Notes under the pieces: generated by a model | Databases searched by the model: none | What the model was told of the DNA's origin: nothing | The model's input: the letters and a program-made list of their open reading frames with translations, nothing else | NCBI RefSeq assembly: GCF_031844685.1 | Contig: NZ_CP134605.1 | Span: 5,864,001 to 5,928,000 of the forward strand | DNA: 64,000 nucleotides | Direction: 5' to 3' | Source of the DNA: Streptomyces sp. ITFR-21 | Lineage (GTDB): Bacteria > Actinomycetota > Actinomycetes > Streptomycetales > Streptomycetaceae | Part shown: positions 38,151 to 46,211 of the stretch, one piece after another | Numbering within the stretch: position 1 is the first letter of the stretch | Layout: every line of letters begins with the position of its first letter | Program-made: the position numbers and the translations under genes

Positions 38151-38210
38151 TCTCTAGAGATGACTCCAGTGAACGCCACATCTCTAGAGATGTCAACACG
38201 TCTCTAGAGA
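38151..38210. promoter_or_regulatory. Three TCTCTAGAGA palindromic operators
   Basis: Perfect palindrome TCTCTAGAGA at 38151-38160, 38181-38190 and 38201-38210, each followed by TG. Spacings are 30 and 20 bp, whole helical turns, so dimers would bind one face. A shorter copy (TCTAGAGA) is at 38294-38301 just before the GntR gene. Probable binding sites of the divergent KorSA-like repressor. Confidence 0.8.
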
Positions 38211-38238
38211 TGACTGCTGGGCCAGGTCGGGGACACGT

Positions 38239-38278
38239 GTTCTTCCCGCGGGACGTACCTGCGTTCCGCGGGAAGAAC
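38239..38278. promoter_or_regulatory. 13-bp perfect inverted repeat in the traSA-korSA divergent promoter region
   Basis: Arms GTTCTTCCCGCGG (38239-38251) and CCGCGGGAAGAAC (38266-38278), 14-bp spacer. It is unrelated to the TCTCTAGAGA sites, so it may be an operator for a second regulator or a hairpin in the GntR leader. Confidence 0.65.
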
Positions 38279-38320
38279 AAAGCCCCTAGGCTGTCTAGAG
38301 AAGAAGAGGAGAGATCATTC

Positions 38321-39079
38321 ATGGGCACCCCTGACGCTGGGCGTCAGCCGAAGTACCAGCGGATCGCCGACGCGCTGCGCGACGCGATCCAATCGGGCGA
38401 GTACGGCCCGGGTGACCGGTTGCCTGGAGAGAACGACCTCATGGCTACCTACGAGGTCGCCCGGATGACGGCCCGGCAGGCGCTTGGCGTGCTCCAGACC
38501 GAAGGCGTGGCCGAATCCCGTAAGGGAGCCGGCGTCTTTGTGCGATCTTTCCGCCCGCTTCGCCGACGTGGCATCCAGCGGCTTGCTCGGTCGCAGTGGG
38601 GCGAAGGGCGTTCGATCTGGGAAATCGACACCGAAGACCGAACGCTGGTGGTTGATCAGCTCAAGGTGACGGAGGAAGAGTCGCCGGAGCGCATTGCCGA
38701 AGTGCTCGGCATGATGACGGGTGACCCGATGTGCGTACGGAGCCGACGGTTCGTCTTGGACGGGAAGCCCATTCTGCTGGCGAAGTCCTACCTGTCCGCG
38801 AGCTTGGTAGCAGGCTCGGCCATTACCCAAGAAGACACTGGACCAGGCGGAATGTATGCGCGACTCGCCGAACTTGGCTTCAAGCCAGTGCACTTCCGCG
38901 AAGAGATCCGCAGCCGCATGCCGTCCTCTGACGAGGCGCAGCGACTCGGCCTGGCCATGGGTACACCGGTCATCCTGATCGTGCGTACCGCCTTCGCCGA
39001 CGAGGGCCGCGCAGTCGAGGTGAACGAGATGACGCTCGACTCCGCGTCGTACATCTTGGAGTACGACTTCGACGCGTAG
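38321..39079 (+). CDS. GntR-family regulator (KorSA/TraR-like), UTRA domain
   Basis: 252 aa. N-terminal GntR winged helix (KYQRIADALRDAIQSGEYGP, RLPGENDLMATYEVARMTAR), then a UTRA ligand-binding domain ending SYILEYDFDA. Divergent from the transfer operon. In AICEs this repressor controls transfer and replication functions and its own gene. ATG at 38321 with AGGAGAG upstream. Codon use and GC are slightly lower than in the chromosome. Confidence 0.88.
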   Translation: MGTPDAGRQPKYQRIADALRDAIQSGEYGPGDRLPGENDLMATYEVARMTARQALGVLQTEGVAESRKGAGVFVRSFRPLRRRGIQRLARSQWGEGRSIWEIDTEDRTLVVDQLKVTEEESPERIAEVLGMMTGDPMCVRSRRFVLDGKPILLAKSYLSASLVAGSAITQEDTGPGGMYARLAELGFKPVHFREEIRSRMPSSDEAQRLGLAMGTPVILIVRTAFADEGRAVEVNEMTLDSASYILEYDFDA

Positions 39080-39083
39080 CGGC

Positions 39084-39947
39084 TCAAGCGGTCTCCCACG
39101 ATCGGCGGTCGCGAGCCACTGCGTACGCCGTCTCAATCTGCGCGGCGGTCAGCACGCCGGTCATCGGAGTCATCGCGGCCAACTCGCGGTCGCGCAAGAC
39201 GCCTACGTCGTGAAGCGTCGGAACCTTCGTGAGAGTCGCCGGCGCGACGAAGACCAAGAGCGCGTTCGCCTGGACAGGGAACGGGCAACGCTCAGAGAGC
39301 ACGTGGCTCACGCGGGCCGCCTCCCGGCGGATCTTTCGAACGTAGGGATGCGGGTCACCGCCGTTCACCCGCGCCGAGTCGTCCCCCACCCACACCTTCG
39401 CTCCTCGGTGGTTCTTGGTGTTGATCGTGAAGACGCCGCCAGGGCCGATCAGGAGATGATCTATGTCCGCGTCGAGGCGGGGTAGTGGTATCGAGTGCAG
39501 AGTGCGCCACCCGTGGCGCGAGAGCTGACCGAGTTCCTTGCCGACGATCCGTTCACCGACCAGCCCGGCCCGCCAGGGATCTGCCTCCGTGCGACGGTGC
39601 AGCAGGTGTGCGAGCACTCGGCCCAAGGCGCCGGGCGACAACTCTCGTACCTTGACGCGCAGAGCTTCGCCGGGCCGGTTCGAGGCTAGATCGAACTCAG
39701 GGGAAAGTGTGGAGGGCCCGCCGAGCGAAGCCCTCGGCGGATGGAGCGCCGAGGGTGGTGGGGAGGCTGGCGAAGCGGCGACATGCGGGGCCAGGGCGTC
39801 CAGTGCAGCGTCCCGATAGCCGTCGACCAGGACTTCGAGGTGCCCTATCCGCCGGTCGAACCAGGCGACAGCCTCTCCGTCTGCCCGGTTCACGTAAAGC
39901 CGGTCCTGCCCGTACCGCTTCCACTCCGACACCTGTAAGTCGCTCAT
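39084..39947 (-). CDS. NERD (nuclease-related) domain protein
   Basis: About 287 aa. The C-terminal part has the NERD pattern: GLVGERIVGKELGQLSRHGW, LHSIPLPRLDADIDHLLIGP, GGVFTINTKNHRGAKVWVGD (Asp, Gln/Asn-x-Lys nuclease core). The N-terminal 130 residues are variable. Probable DNA-processing or defence cargo; activity untested. ATG at 39947. Convergent with the GntR gene with 4 bp between stops. Confidence 0.8.
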   Translation of the reverse strand: MSDLQVSEWKRYGQDRLYVNRADGEAVAWFDRRIGHLEVLVDGYRDAALDALAPHVAASPASPPPSALHPPRASLGGPSTLSPEFDLASNRPGEALRVKVRELSPGALGRVLAHLLHRRTEADPWRAGLVGERIVGKELGQLSRHGWRTLHSIPLPRLDADIDHLLIGPGGVFTINTKNHRGAKVWVGDDSARVNGGDPHPYVRKIRREAARVSHVLSERCPFPVQANALLVFVAPATLTKVPTLHDVGVLRDRELAAMTPMTGVLTAAQIETAYAVARDRRSWETA

Positions 39948-40070
39948 GTCCGCTCCCAACAGCCGCGATCCCGTTTCGCCGCCTATCGGAGCAGTCCGCA
40001 GGCCAGCCGCACAAGAACGCGTCTTCAGTCGACAGCGCCGGTTGTTACAGGTTTCCCTACCTCATCAAGC

Positions 40071-40091
40071 TCCGCCCGTGCCGGGCGGAGG
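40071..40091. repeat. Short hairpin CTCCGCCCG-TGC-CGGGCGGAG
   Basis: Perfect 9-bp stem with 3-nt loop, 124 bp upstream of the NERD gene start. Terminator-like but without a T-run. Confidence 0.55.
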
Positions 40092-40866
40092 AGGGGAGAG
40101 GGGGACCGCTGTGGGGTCCACCAGGAGGGACCGCAGCAGAGCGGGGCGGCCGTTCGGCCGGCCACAGACGTACAGCACGGCAGGAACACAGGGCACGGGG
40201 TCAGGCCCGTGGGGCAACGCCGCCGGATTGCCAGAGTACGAGGGACAGTTGACCGGTCGGCCGGGGGTGTTCTCACCCAGCCCGTGCCGGGGTCGCAGTC
40301 CGATGGGCCAGGGTGGGTCTGCCCTTCCGGGCATCCGGCAGCGGTGGGGCAATCGGCCCCAAGGCCGTCGCTACGTAAACCACCAGTCGGCCGGCCAATG
40401 CCGGCCACCCGGGGCTCGGGGGCTCGGGCGACGCTCCTGCCTCCGGCCCGCTCCGCCCGGCCCCCGGCCCCATGCCCGCAGAGCAGACACGGGATCCCCG
40501 CTACACGCTTTGCCCTGCCCTCCACCTACCGGATCCTGGACCAATTCCACCCGCCCAGAACACGAACCCCCAGCCAGGCAGCACCACAACCCGGACACCA
40601 GCACACTCCCCGAACCCCGCCACCACAGCCAGCACCCACGACGAACCCAGGCCAGCACCCCCGACCACGCCAGGGCAACAACCCACGCGCGGTCGGAACG
40701 GGAGGAAGAAGAAAGCGGCAGGTGAGTGGTGGGTGGTGCCTCCGGCGGGGGCGCTCAGGCTCCGAGATGGAGGGGGGACCGCCGGCGGGTGCACGTTCGT
40801 GGGGGTGCAGGAGGTGGCTTCCATCCCACCTGCCATCGACCCGGGCAAGCCGAGCAGTCGCGGCCC

Positions 40867-40914
40867 AGGGCGTCAAGGTCGTACGTCCAGCAGGGCGCTC
40901 CACCTTGACGCCCT
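40867..40914. repeat. 13-bp inverted repeat upstream of the SRA-HNH gene
   Basis: Arms AGGGCGTCAAGGT (40867-40879) and ACCTTGACGCCCT (40902-40914), 22-nt spacer. About 240 bp before the nuclease start; possible operator or plasmid-type origin/clt hairpin. Confidence 0.6.
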
Positions 40915-41157
40915 GAACCACGCCCGCTCCACAGAAGTGCGGGCCGACGGCAGACGGGATGGAAGCGGGGGAGGGTGGTGGAGGTGATAGCGGACGCGCG
41001 GCTTACCCCCTGGCCCGGCTTGAACGCGGCTGGCCCCCTCCACAACGGGTGGGTGCTGTGGGGTCGCAACACCCACCGACCCAGGGCGTGCTCAGCCTAT
41101 GCGGCACATTGGCAGTGCGAAAAGCTGATTGTCAGTGCGCGGTGGCAGGCTATGGCC

Positions 41158-42063
41158 ATGATTGGCGAGATACCCAACGTCGAGGTCGGTCAACTGTACG
41201 AGAGTCGCCGACTTGCCCACGAGGCCGGCGTTCATCGGCCGCTTCAGGCCGGGATCTGCGGGACGAAGAAGACCGGCGCCGAGTCGATCGTCGTGTCTGG
41301 TGGCTACAAAGATGACGACGACTACGGCAAAGTCATCATCTACACCGGGCACGGCGGCCAGGACGGCTCAAGGAACCAGGTCAGCGATCAGACCCTTGAC
41401 GACCCAGGCAACGCAGCCCTGGTAACGAGCCACTTGGAGGGCCTGCCCGTCCGCGTGATCCGCGGAGCACATAGCGGCTCCAGTTACGCTCCCACCAGCG
41501 GGTACCGGTACGACGGGCTGTACCGGGTCACCAGTTACGGCAGCAAGCCAGGCATAGACGGCTTCCTCATCTGGCAATTCAGGCTCGAAGCTTATGACGA
41601 CACCCCACCTCCCGAAGCGGTGCAGCAGGAGCTACGTGAGCCATCCGAACCGCGCCCCGGGCCTGTGCCGGAGCAGCCATCCCCGGGGACAGAGGTCCCC
41701 GAGCGCGTGACCACGAGCGTGCAGCGCATCGTTCGCAGCACAGCAGTAACTCGGCAGGTAAAGAGCTGGTACGACGGCGCCTGCCAGATCTGTGCCACAA
41801 CGGTTCAGCTCCCCGGGGGGAACTACAGCGAGGGAGCGCACGTACAGGCCCTTGGTAGCCCGCACAACGGGCCGGACATCACCGGCAACGTGCTCTGCCT
41901 ATGCCCCACTTGTCACGTCATGTTCGACGGAGGAGCAATCGTCCTGCTGGACGACCTCACGATCGTTCGGCACGGTGAGCCCGCCGGCCGGCTCCGCACT
42001 CACCCGAAGCACGTCATCAACTTTGCCTGCGTAGCGAAGCACCGCGATCGGTGGCGTCAGTAA
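41158..42063 (+). CDS. SRA (YDG)-HNH modification-dependent endonuclease
   Basis: About 301 aa from ATG 41158. Residues 1-160 form an SRA/YDG domain (LYESRRLAHEAGVHRPLQAG, ESIVVSGGYKDDDDYGKVII, YRYDGLYRVTSYGSKPG), which flips and reads 5-methylcytosine. The C-terminus is an HNH nuclease with zinc-binding Cys pairs (ACQICATTVQ, LCLCPTCHVMFDGG) and the EGAHVQALG His. This makes a compact type IV restriction enzyme that should cut methylated incoming DNA. It is AICE cargo just inside attR. Earlier in-frame starts (GTG 40984 region) exist, but the domain begins here. Confidence 0.85.
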   Translation: MIGEIPNVEVGQLYESRRLAHEAGVHRPLQAGICGTKKTGAESIVVSGGYKDDDDYGKVIIYTGHGGQDGSRNQVSDQTLDDPGNAALVTSHLEGLPVRVIRGAHSGSSYAPTSGYRYDGLYRVTSYGSKPGIDGFLIWQFRLEAYDDTPPPEAVQQELREPSEPRPGPVPEQPSPGTEVPERVTTSVQRIVRSTAVTRQVKSWYDGACQICATTVQLPGGNYSEGAHVQALGSPHNGPDITGNVLCLCPTCHVMFDGGAIVLLDDLTIVRHGEPAGRLRTHPKHVINFACVAKHRDRWRQ

Positions 42064-42084
42064 CCCTCGGATCCGGTCCTGCGC

Positions 42085-42105
42085 TTGGGACCACTTTGGG
42101 ACCAC
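42085..42105 (+). repeat. Tandem decamer, putative integrase arm-type site (right)
   Basis: Second copy of TTGGGACCAC-T-TTGGGACCAC, inside a 24-bp exact repeat (42082-42105) of the int 3' end. It is non-coding here, 95 bp from the attR core. Confidence 0.6.
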
Positions 42106-42199
42106 ACGCTATACGCGCAGCCGAACAACACCAGCTCAGGTGCGCGGCTGATTGTGACCCATGATGGGTCTGACCTGCGAAAACCCTTGAACCTATAAT

Positions 42200-42246
42200 C
42201 TGGGGGTCAAGGGGTCGCAGGTTCAAATCCTGTCGTCCCGACGGTG
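42200..42246 (+). repeat. attR: 47-bp direct repeat of the tRNA-Pro 3' half
   Basis: Exact copy of 31221-31267. The sequence 5' of it cannot form the D-arm or acceptor stem, so it is not a second tRNA gene. Confidence 0.92.
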
Positions 42247-42248
42247 TG

Positions 42249-42292
42249 GAAGGGCCCGCTGACTGGCATTCGGCCAGGTCAGCGGGCCCTTC
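42249..42292 (+). terminator. Hairpin after attR (original tRNA terminator)
   Basis: 15-bp arms (42249-42263 and 42278-42292, GAAGGGCCCGCTGAC and its complement), inner CTGGC/GCCAG pairing. Similar placement to the hairpin after attL; probably the terminator of the tRNA gene before the AICE inserted, or that of an earlier element. Confidence 0.7.
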
Positions 42293-42435
42293 GCTGTTGT
42301 CAGGAATGATATTCATCTGATGACGCGTCAGTACCCGGGGACCGCGCAGGGACGGTTACTCAAGAAAAGCCGCAGGTCAGCGGTCGTTTTCCTGGGGACC
42401 AGGATCACTGCTCCGTGGTACGGATTGTGCACTCC
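42293..42435. other. Short gap between attR terminator and integrase remnant
   Basis: Non-coding; comparatively AT-rich at 42300-42325 (AATGATATTCATCTGATG). No site recognised. Confidence 0.3.
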
Positions 42436-42840
42436 CTACAACTGCCTGAGGGCTGCGGACAGAGCCGGCGGTGGCGGGGGAGGTGCGCGGACTCCGGTGA
42501 GGTGGGTGCTGAGGTCGTGTCCGGCGCGGACGACGCTTTGCAGGTCGGGGTGGAGGTAGCGCTGGGTGGTCTGCAGTGATCCGTGGCCGGCGATCATTCG
42601 CAGGACGTGCAGGGGTACTCCGGCGTCGGCCAGCCAGGTCAGGCCGGTGTGGCGCAGGTCATGGCGGCCCAGGTGCTCGTAGCCGAGCTTGTTGACCACC
42701 TCGTCCCAGTGGGTGGCGTCGCGCAGGACGGCGGTGGTGATGCGTCCGCCGCGGGGTCCGGTGAACAGCCGGGCGTCGGGGTTGTCGCCGACAACGAGCA
42801 GGCGCCGGGCGATCATTGGGCGGACTTCTTCGATAGGGAG
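42436..42840 (-). pseudogene. Tyrosine recombinase C-terminal remnant (second AICE)
   Basis: Encodes about 130 residues equivalent to the C-terminal third of the AICE integrase: RLFTGPRGGRITTAVLRDAT, RHDLRHTGLTWLADAGVPLH, MIAGHGSLQTTQRYLHPD, keeping HxxR, His and Tyr but lacking the upstream Arg. Similar but not identical to int at 31333-32586. Truncated by the IS3-type insertion at about 42840. It sits right after attR in the position int takes after attL, so it is a leftover of another element in the same tRNA. Confidence 0.85.
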
Positions 42841-42978
42841 TGTCTAAGCTTGATCTTTATGGTCGACGGCCGTAGTGCTGGTCGAGCGTTTCGGCGTGTT
42901 TGGCGGTCTTTCCCGGCGTGTGGCGGGGTGCTTGAGGTGCCCCGAAGCTTCCGGACAGGGACCCAATAGGGTTGTCCT

Positions 42979-43293
42979 GTGAAGGAAACGAGGAAGCACG
43001 AAGTGGCGCCACCCGGTAAGTACACCCCGGAGTTCCGTGAGGAAGCTGTCCGGGTCGCACTCCAGTCCAGTAGGACCATCTCTGAGACGGCCCGCGAGCT
43101 CGAATTGAACCCGGAGGCGCTCCGGGGCTGGGTGAAGAAGTACCAGAAGCAGAACGAGCCAGCGGCAGGTTCGCCGTTGACGCTGGATGAGCGGGCACGC
43201 CTGAAGGAACAGGACCGGCGTATCCGTGAACTGGAGATGGAGAACGTTTTCCTGAAAAAATGCGCGGCGTACTTCGCGAAGGATCCCCGGTAG
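42979..43293 (+). CDS. IS3-family transposase OrfA
   Basis: 104 aa helix-turn-helix protein (KYTPEFREEAVRVALQSSRT, GWVKKYQKQNEPAAG) with a C-terminal leucine-zipper-like helix (LKEQDRRIRELEMENVFLKK). The sequence CTGAAAAAATG near 43252-43262 could allow -1 frameshifting into OrfB. GTG at 42979. Confidence 0.88.
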   Translation: MKETRKHEVAPPGKYTPEFREEAVRVALQSSRTISETARELELNPEALRGWVKKYQKQNEPAAGSPLTLDERARLKEQDRRIRELEMENVFLKKCAAYFAKDPR

Positions 43294-44183
43294 TGAGCAG
43301 GTACGGGTTCATCGAGACGATGCGGCTCGACACCACGGAGTACGCGCATCCCGTCGAGTTCATGTGTGAACGGCTCGACGTGTCCAAGTCCGGCTATTAC
43401 GAATGGCGGAACCGCCCGGATTCTGCCACAGCCCATCGGCGTGAGGAATTGAAACTGCTCATCAAGAAGGCATTCGACATGTCGGACAGCACCTACGGAT
43501 ACCGGCGCGTCCACGCCCAGCTCGTCCGCTGGGGCTGCCCCGCCGGCCTGGAGCTGGTCCGCCTGCTGATGCGTGAGCTGGCTCTGGTGCCCTGCCAGCC
43601 CGAGCCGAAGCGGTGGTCGCTCACCCAGGCCGCAGCCAGCGGCGTGCCGGACCTTGTCAGCCGGAACTTCACTGCCGACGCGCCCGGCGAAAAACTCGTC
43701 GGCGACATAACCTACGTAAAAACCGGAGAAGGATGGCTTTATCTCGCGACCGTCATCGACTGCTGCACGAAGGAAGTCATCGGCTACGCGATGGACGACC
43801 ACTACCAAACTCCTCTCATATCCCAGGCCATCCGCAACGCGGCGCGGAACAGGAAACTCGCCGACGGTGCAATATTCCACTCCGATCGCGGATCGAACTA
43901 CATGTCCGCCGAGTTCGCGGCGACGCTGAAACAGTTCGGGCTCCGCCGGTCATCCGGACGTACCGGCGTCTGCTGGGATAACGCGATGGCGGAATCATTC
44001 TTCGGCGCTCTGAAGAACGAGCGGGTTTCCCGCGTGACGTACCCGACCCGAGAGGACGCCCGACAGGACATCACCCGATACATCGAACTCTGGTACAATC
44101 ACAAACGCCTCCACTCGGCTGTCGGATACCGCCCACCGCGAGAAGTTCACGCCGAATACATGGAGTTTCGTATAGCCGCGTGA
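43260..44183 (+). CDS. IS3-family transposase OrfB (rve integrase core)
   Basis: 307 aa DDE transposase. HTH_21 region (STYGYRRVHAQLVRWGCPAG), then the core with Asp in LVGDITYVKTGEGWLYLATV, Asp in FHSDRGSNYMSAEF and Glu in DNAMAESFFGALKNE. Complete catalytic triad, so probably active. Overlaps orfA by 34 bp in the -1 frame. Confidence 0.9.
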   Translation: MRGVLREGSPVVSRYGFIETMRLDTTEYAHPVEFMCERLDVSKSGYYEWRNRPDSATAHRREELKLLIKKAFDMSDSTYGYRRVHAQLVRWGCPAGLELVRLLMRELALVPCQPEPKRWSLTQAAASGVPDLVSRNFTADAPGEKLVGDITYVKTGEGWLYLATVIDCCTKEVIGYAMDDHYQTPLISQAIRNAARNRKLADGAIFHSDRGSNYMSAEFAATLKQFGLRRSSGRTGVCWDNAMAESFFGALKNERVSRVTYPTREDARQDITRYIELWYNHKRLHSAVGYRPPREVHAEYMEFRIAA

Positions 44184-44192
44184 AATAAACTG

Positions 44193-45596
44193 TCAGATCA
44201 CTGTCCGGAAAATGCGAGGCCCCTCAGCTCTCACACGGTTGTTCGATCCGAGGGGGCGTCCGGGGTTGGGGCGGGAGGGTTTCGGCGCAGCCGCGGGGCG
44301 GGCAGTCTTCGCGCGGATGTTGCGAAACCCCCGCCGGACCCGGGCGGGTGTCAACTTGCGGGAGGGAAGTGGGCGTTCCCATGGGCGGCGCAGGTCCTGC
44401 GCGGCTGGTCTGGCGAGCCACGGCTGGGTATGTGCGGCGATGATGAGCGTCGTCCACAGGTCCGCGCTGGTCGGGTCCCGGAGCTTGGGCACGGTCCAGC
44501 CCAATGTCTGCTTCATCAGCCGGAAGGTGTGTTCCAGGTCGAATCTGCGCAGGTAGGTGCGCCACAGTTGGTCGACGTGGCCAGGGTCGGCTCCGGGGCG
44601 TGAGGACCACAGCCACACGGGGTCAGGATCCCGTCCGCCGGGCAGGCGCTCGACGGTGAGGCGGACTACGAGGCCGTGCAGGACGGGAAGTTCGGCGTTC
44701 TGGTCGGTGATCCAGGCTGAGCGGCGGGTGAGTCGGGGGTGGAGCCGGTCCCATGCCTGGGCGGTTGCGGTGCCATAGCGGGTGGTGTCGGTAAGGGTCT
44801 CGGTCTGCGGATCGCCCCAGGTGGTGGCCCTGGCCAGTGCGAACGGAGCACCGTGCATGCGCGGGCGGCCCGATCGTGGCCGGGCATTGTGCGGGGCCGG
44901 GTCGCGGGCCATCACGCGGTCCGAGCGCAGTCGGCCGCATACCTCCACCGGCAGGTCGGCGAGCAGATGGGCCAGACGTGCCAGGTCGTAGCCGGCGTCG
45001 GCGACGATCAGCAGTTCGGGGGCACCCTCGCTCCAGTGGCCCGCGGCGATGATCCGCTCGATGACGTCGCGCAGTTGGGCAGCGGTGACGGCCGCGGCGT
45101 CATCGGCCGGGCCGAGACGCAGTGCGTCCAGCAGGCGGCACCAGGAGGTCCGGCCCGATTCCAGAACGGCCACGAAGGAGTAGGGCCAGCCGGGGATGAA
45201 CTGGTCCTTGCTGCGGCCGCGTCCGTAGACGTGGCAGAACAGCCGGTCGGGGCTGGTCTCGGCATCGGGGCGCAACCAGGTGGAGACGTCCACGGCCAGC
45301 ACGATCCGGCCGTCGACCGCACGCGGCACGGGCAGCAAGGCCAGCAGGCTCCGCAGCCGTGCCGGCTCGGCCCAGCCGGTGTTCAGCGCCTGGTAGAGGG
45401 CGCCGTGCCCGCGTCGGTGCTCGGCCTTTAGACTCAGGTCGACCAAGGTCTGCACGGGCCCGTCCTTGCACAGGATCGCGTCGGTGAGCTCGAAGAGAGA
45501 GTCGGCGCGGGCGTACAGACACTCGTAGAACTCGACCCGAAAGCGGGACAGGACTCCCAACGCATCACCGACGGCCCCGGGGACAGGCAGACTCAT
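44193..45596 (-). CDS. IS4-like transposase (NF041680-type)
   Basis: 467 aa. DDE-type features: VLAVDVSTWLRPDAETSPDR, LLIVADAGYDLARLAHLL, and the C-terminal YLRRFDLEHTFRLMKQTLGW (Glu). The last residues (EGPRIFRTVI) look abnormal compared with the related fragment at 62889-63304, which continues after GRPPGLKNRRP; the C-terminus is probably altered by the adjoining IS3 end. ATG at 45596. Confidence 0.85.
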   Translation of the reverse strand: MSLPVPGAVGDALGVLSRFRVEFYECLYARADSLFELTDAILCKDGPVQTLVDLSLKAEHRRGHGALYQALNTGWAEPARLRSLLALLPVPRAVDGRIVLAVDVSTWLRPDAETSPDRLFCHVYGRGRSKDQFIPGWPYSFVAVLESGRTSWCRLLDALRLGPADDAAAVTAAQLRDVIERIIAAGHWSEGAPELLIVADAGYDLARLAHLLADLPVEVCGRLRSDRVMARDPAPHNARPRSGRPRMHGAPFALARATTWGDPQTETLTDTTRYGTATAQAWDRLHPRLTRRSAWITDQNAELPVLHGLVVRLTVERLPGGRDPDPVWLWSSRPGADPGHVDQLWRTYLRRFDLEHTFRLMKQTLGWTVPKLRDPTSADLWTTLIIAAHTQPWLARPAAQDLRRPWERPLPSRKLTPARVRRGFRNIRAKTARPAAAPKPSRPNPGRPLGSNNRVRAEGPRIFRTVI

Positions 45597-45601
45597 ATGC
45601 A

Positions 45602-45657
45602 GCGGCCGTTCTCTCGTGCTTCGTGACTCGACATCTCGAAGCGTGGAGAACGGCCGC
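45602..45657. repeat. Hairpin at the transposase 5' end
   Basis: 12-bp arms GCGGCCGTTCTC (45602-45613) and GAGAACGGCCGC (45646-45657), with inner CTTCG/CGAAG pairing. Sits right before the transposase start; may block read-through expression or be the subterminal part of the IS end. Confidence 0.6.
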
Positions 45658-45684
45658 CCCTGTTGTCCCGGAAAGATCCGCAGA

Positions 45685-46089
45685 TCAGCAGGTCGGGTGA
45701 CGTGCGAGGTTAAACACCAAGCTGAGCGCCGCCACCAGGAGCAACCCGCGACCGTGTTCGGCGTCTTCGTCCGGGACTTGGAGCGCCGGCTGTTCGGCGG
45801 CGCTGTCCTGCACGGCGATGTGCAGGACGCCCTCGTTCAGGAGAAGTGCAAGGCTCACCGGGGTGGGGCTGGCAAGCCTGCCTGTGTCCTGGCTGCTTCG
45901 CAGGGTGGCTTTGACGGCGTTGGTGACCAGCTCGCTCACGACGGCCTCGGCCTGCTCAATGAGGGCCTGCCGTCCCCGCGCCCGCAAGGTGACCCGGGCA
46001 AAGGCGCGGGCGGCGCGGGGCGTGCAGGCGACGGAGGCGAAGGCGGCGCGAGTGCTTTGCGGGGGTGTGGTTTGTTCAGGCGTCACCAT
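45685..46089 (-). pseudogene. HATPase (anti-sigma-like) gene truncated at its 3' end
   Basis: 134 aa. N-box VVSELVTNAVKATLR and G-box HGRGLLLVAALS are present, but the final strand (normally a Trp-Gly and Gly-Lys-x-Val-Trp segment) is replaced by LVFNLARHPTC, where the IS4-like element begins near 45700. Probably inactive or altered. ATG at 46089. Confidence 0.7.
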
Positions 46090-46171
46090 GGGCCGCCATT
46101 TCGCTGGTCGCCGCGGTCTCGGTCACCAGGCGAACCGTGCCCTGGATGGTGGTGGCCAGCTCTTCACGCAT
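46076..46171 (-). CDS. Tiny ORF next to the IS3 end (low support)
   Basis: 31 codons (REELATTIQGTVRLVTETAA) overlapping the truncated ATPase start. Could be a remnant of the gene upstream that the IS3 copy cut, or a leader peptide. Confidence 0.25.
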   Translation of the reverse strand: MREELATTIQGTVRLVTETAATSEMAAHGDA

Positions 46172-46211
46172 TGAGCTTGTTCCGCTTTGACGGGCACCAT
46201 TGGTGTGGTGG

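Larger units (their letters stand above)
39948..41157. other. Long intergenic region without a recognised gene
   Basis: About 1.2 kb between the NERD and SRA-HNH genes. Many overlapping open frames exist in all six frames but none has family-like features or a consistent RBS. It holds a 9-bp hairpin (40071-40091), C/A-rich tracts (40540-40700) and a perfect 13-bp inverted repeat (40867-40914). It may be a former cargo gene, the element's origin or transfer locus, or long regulatory DNA. Confidence 0.5.
42841..44200 (+). mobile_element. IS3-family insertion sequence (first copy)
   Basis: Carries overlapping orfA and orfB. Left edge lies where the integrase remnant stops matching (about 42840); right edge about 44200, where short TGATCT/AGATCA ends may be the terminal repeats (42851 and 44195-44200). 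Exact ends and target duplication could not be fixed by eye. Confidence 0.7.

Noticed and set aside
40209..40921. Overlapping open frames in the NERD-HNH gap as genes
   Set aside because: Frames exist on both strands with Pro/Thr-rich compositions, no domain pattern and no RBS.
42200..42241. Second tRNA-Pro gene at attR
   Set aside because: Only the 3' half is present; the D-arm and 5' acceptor strand are missing.
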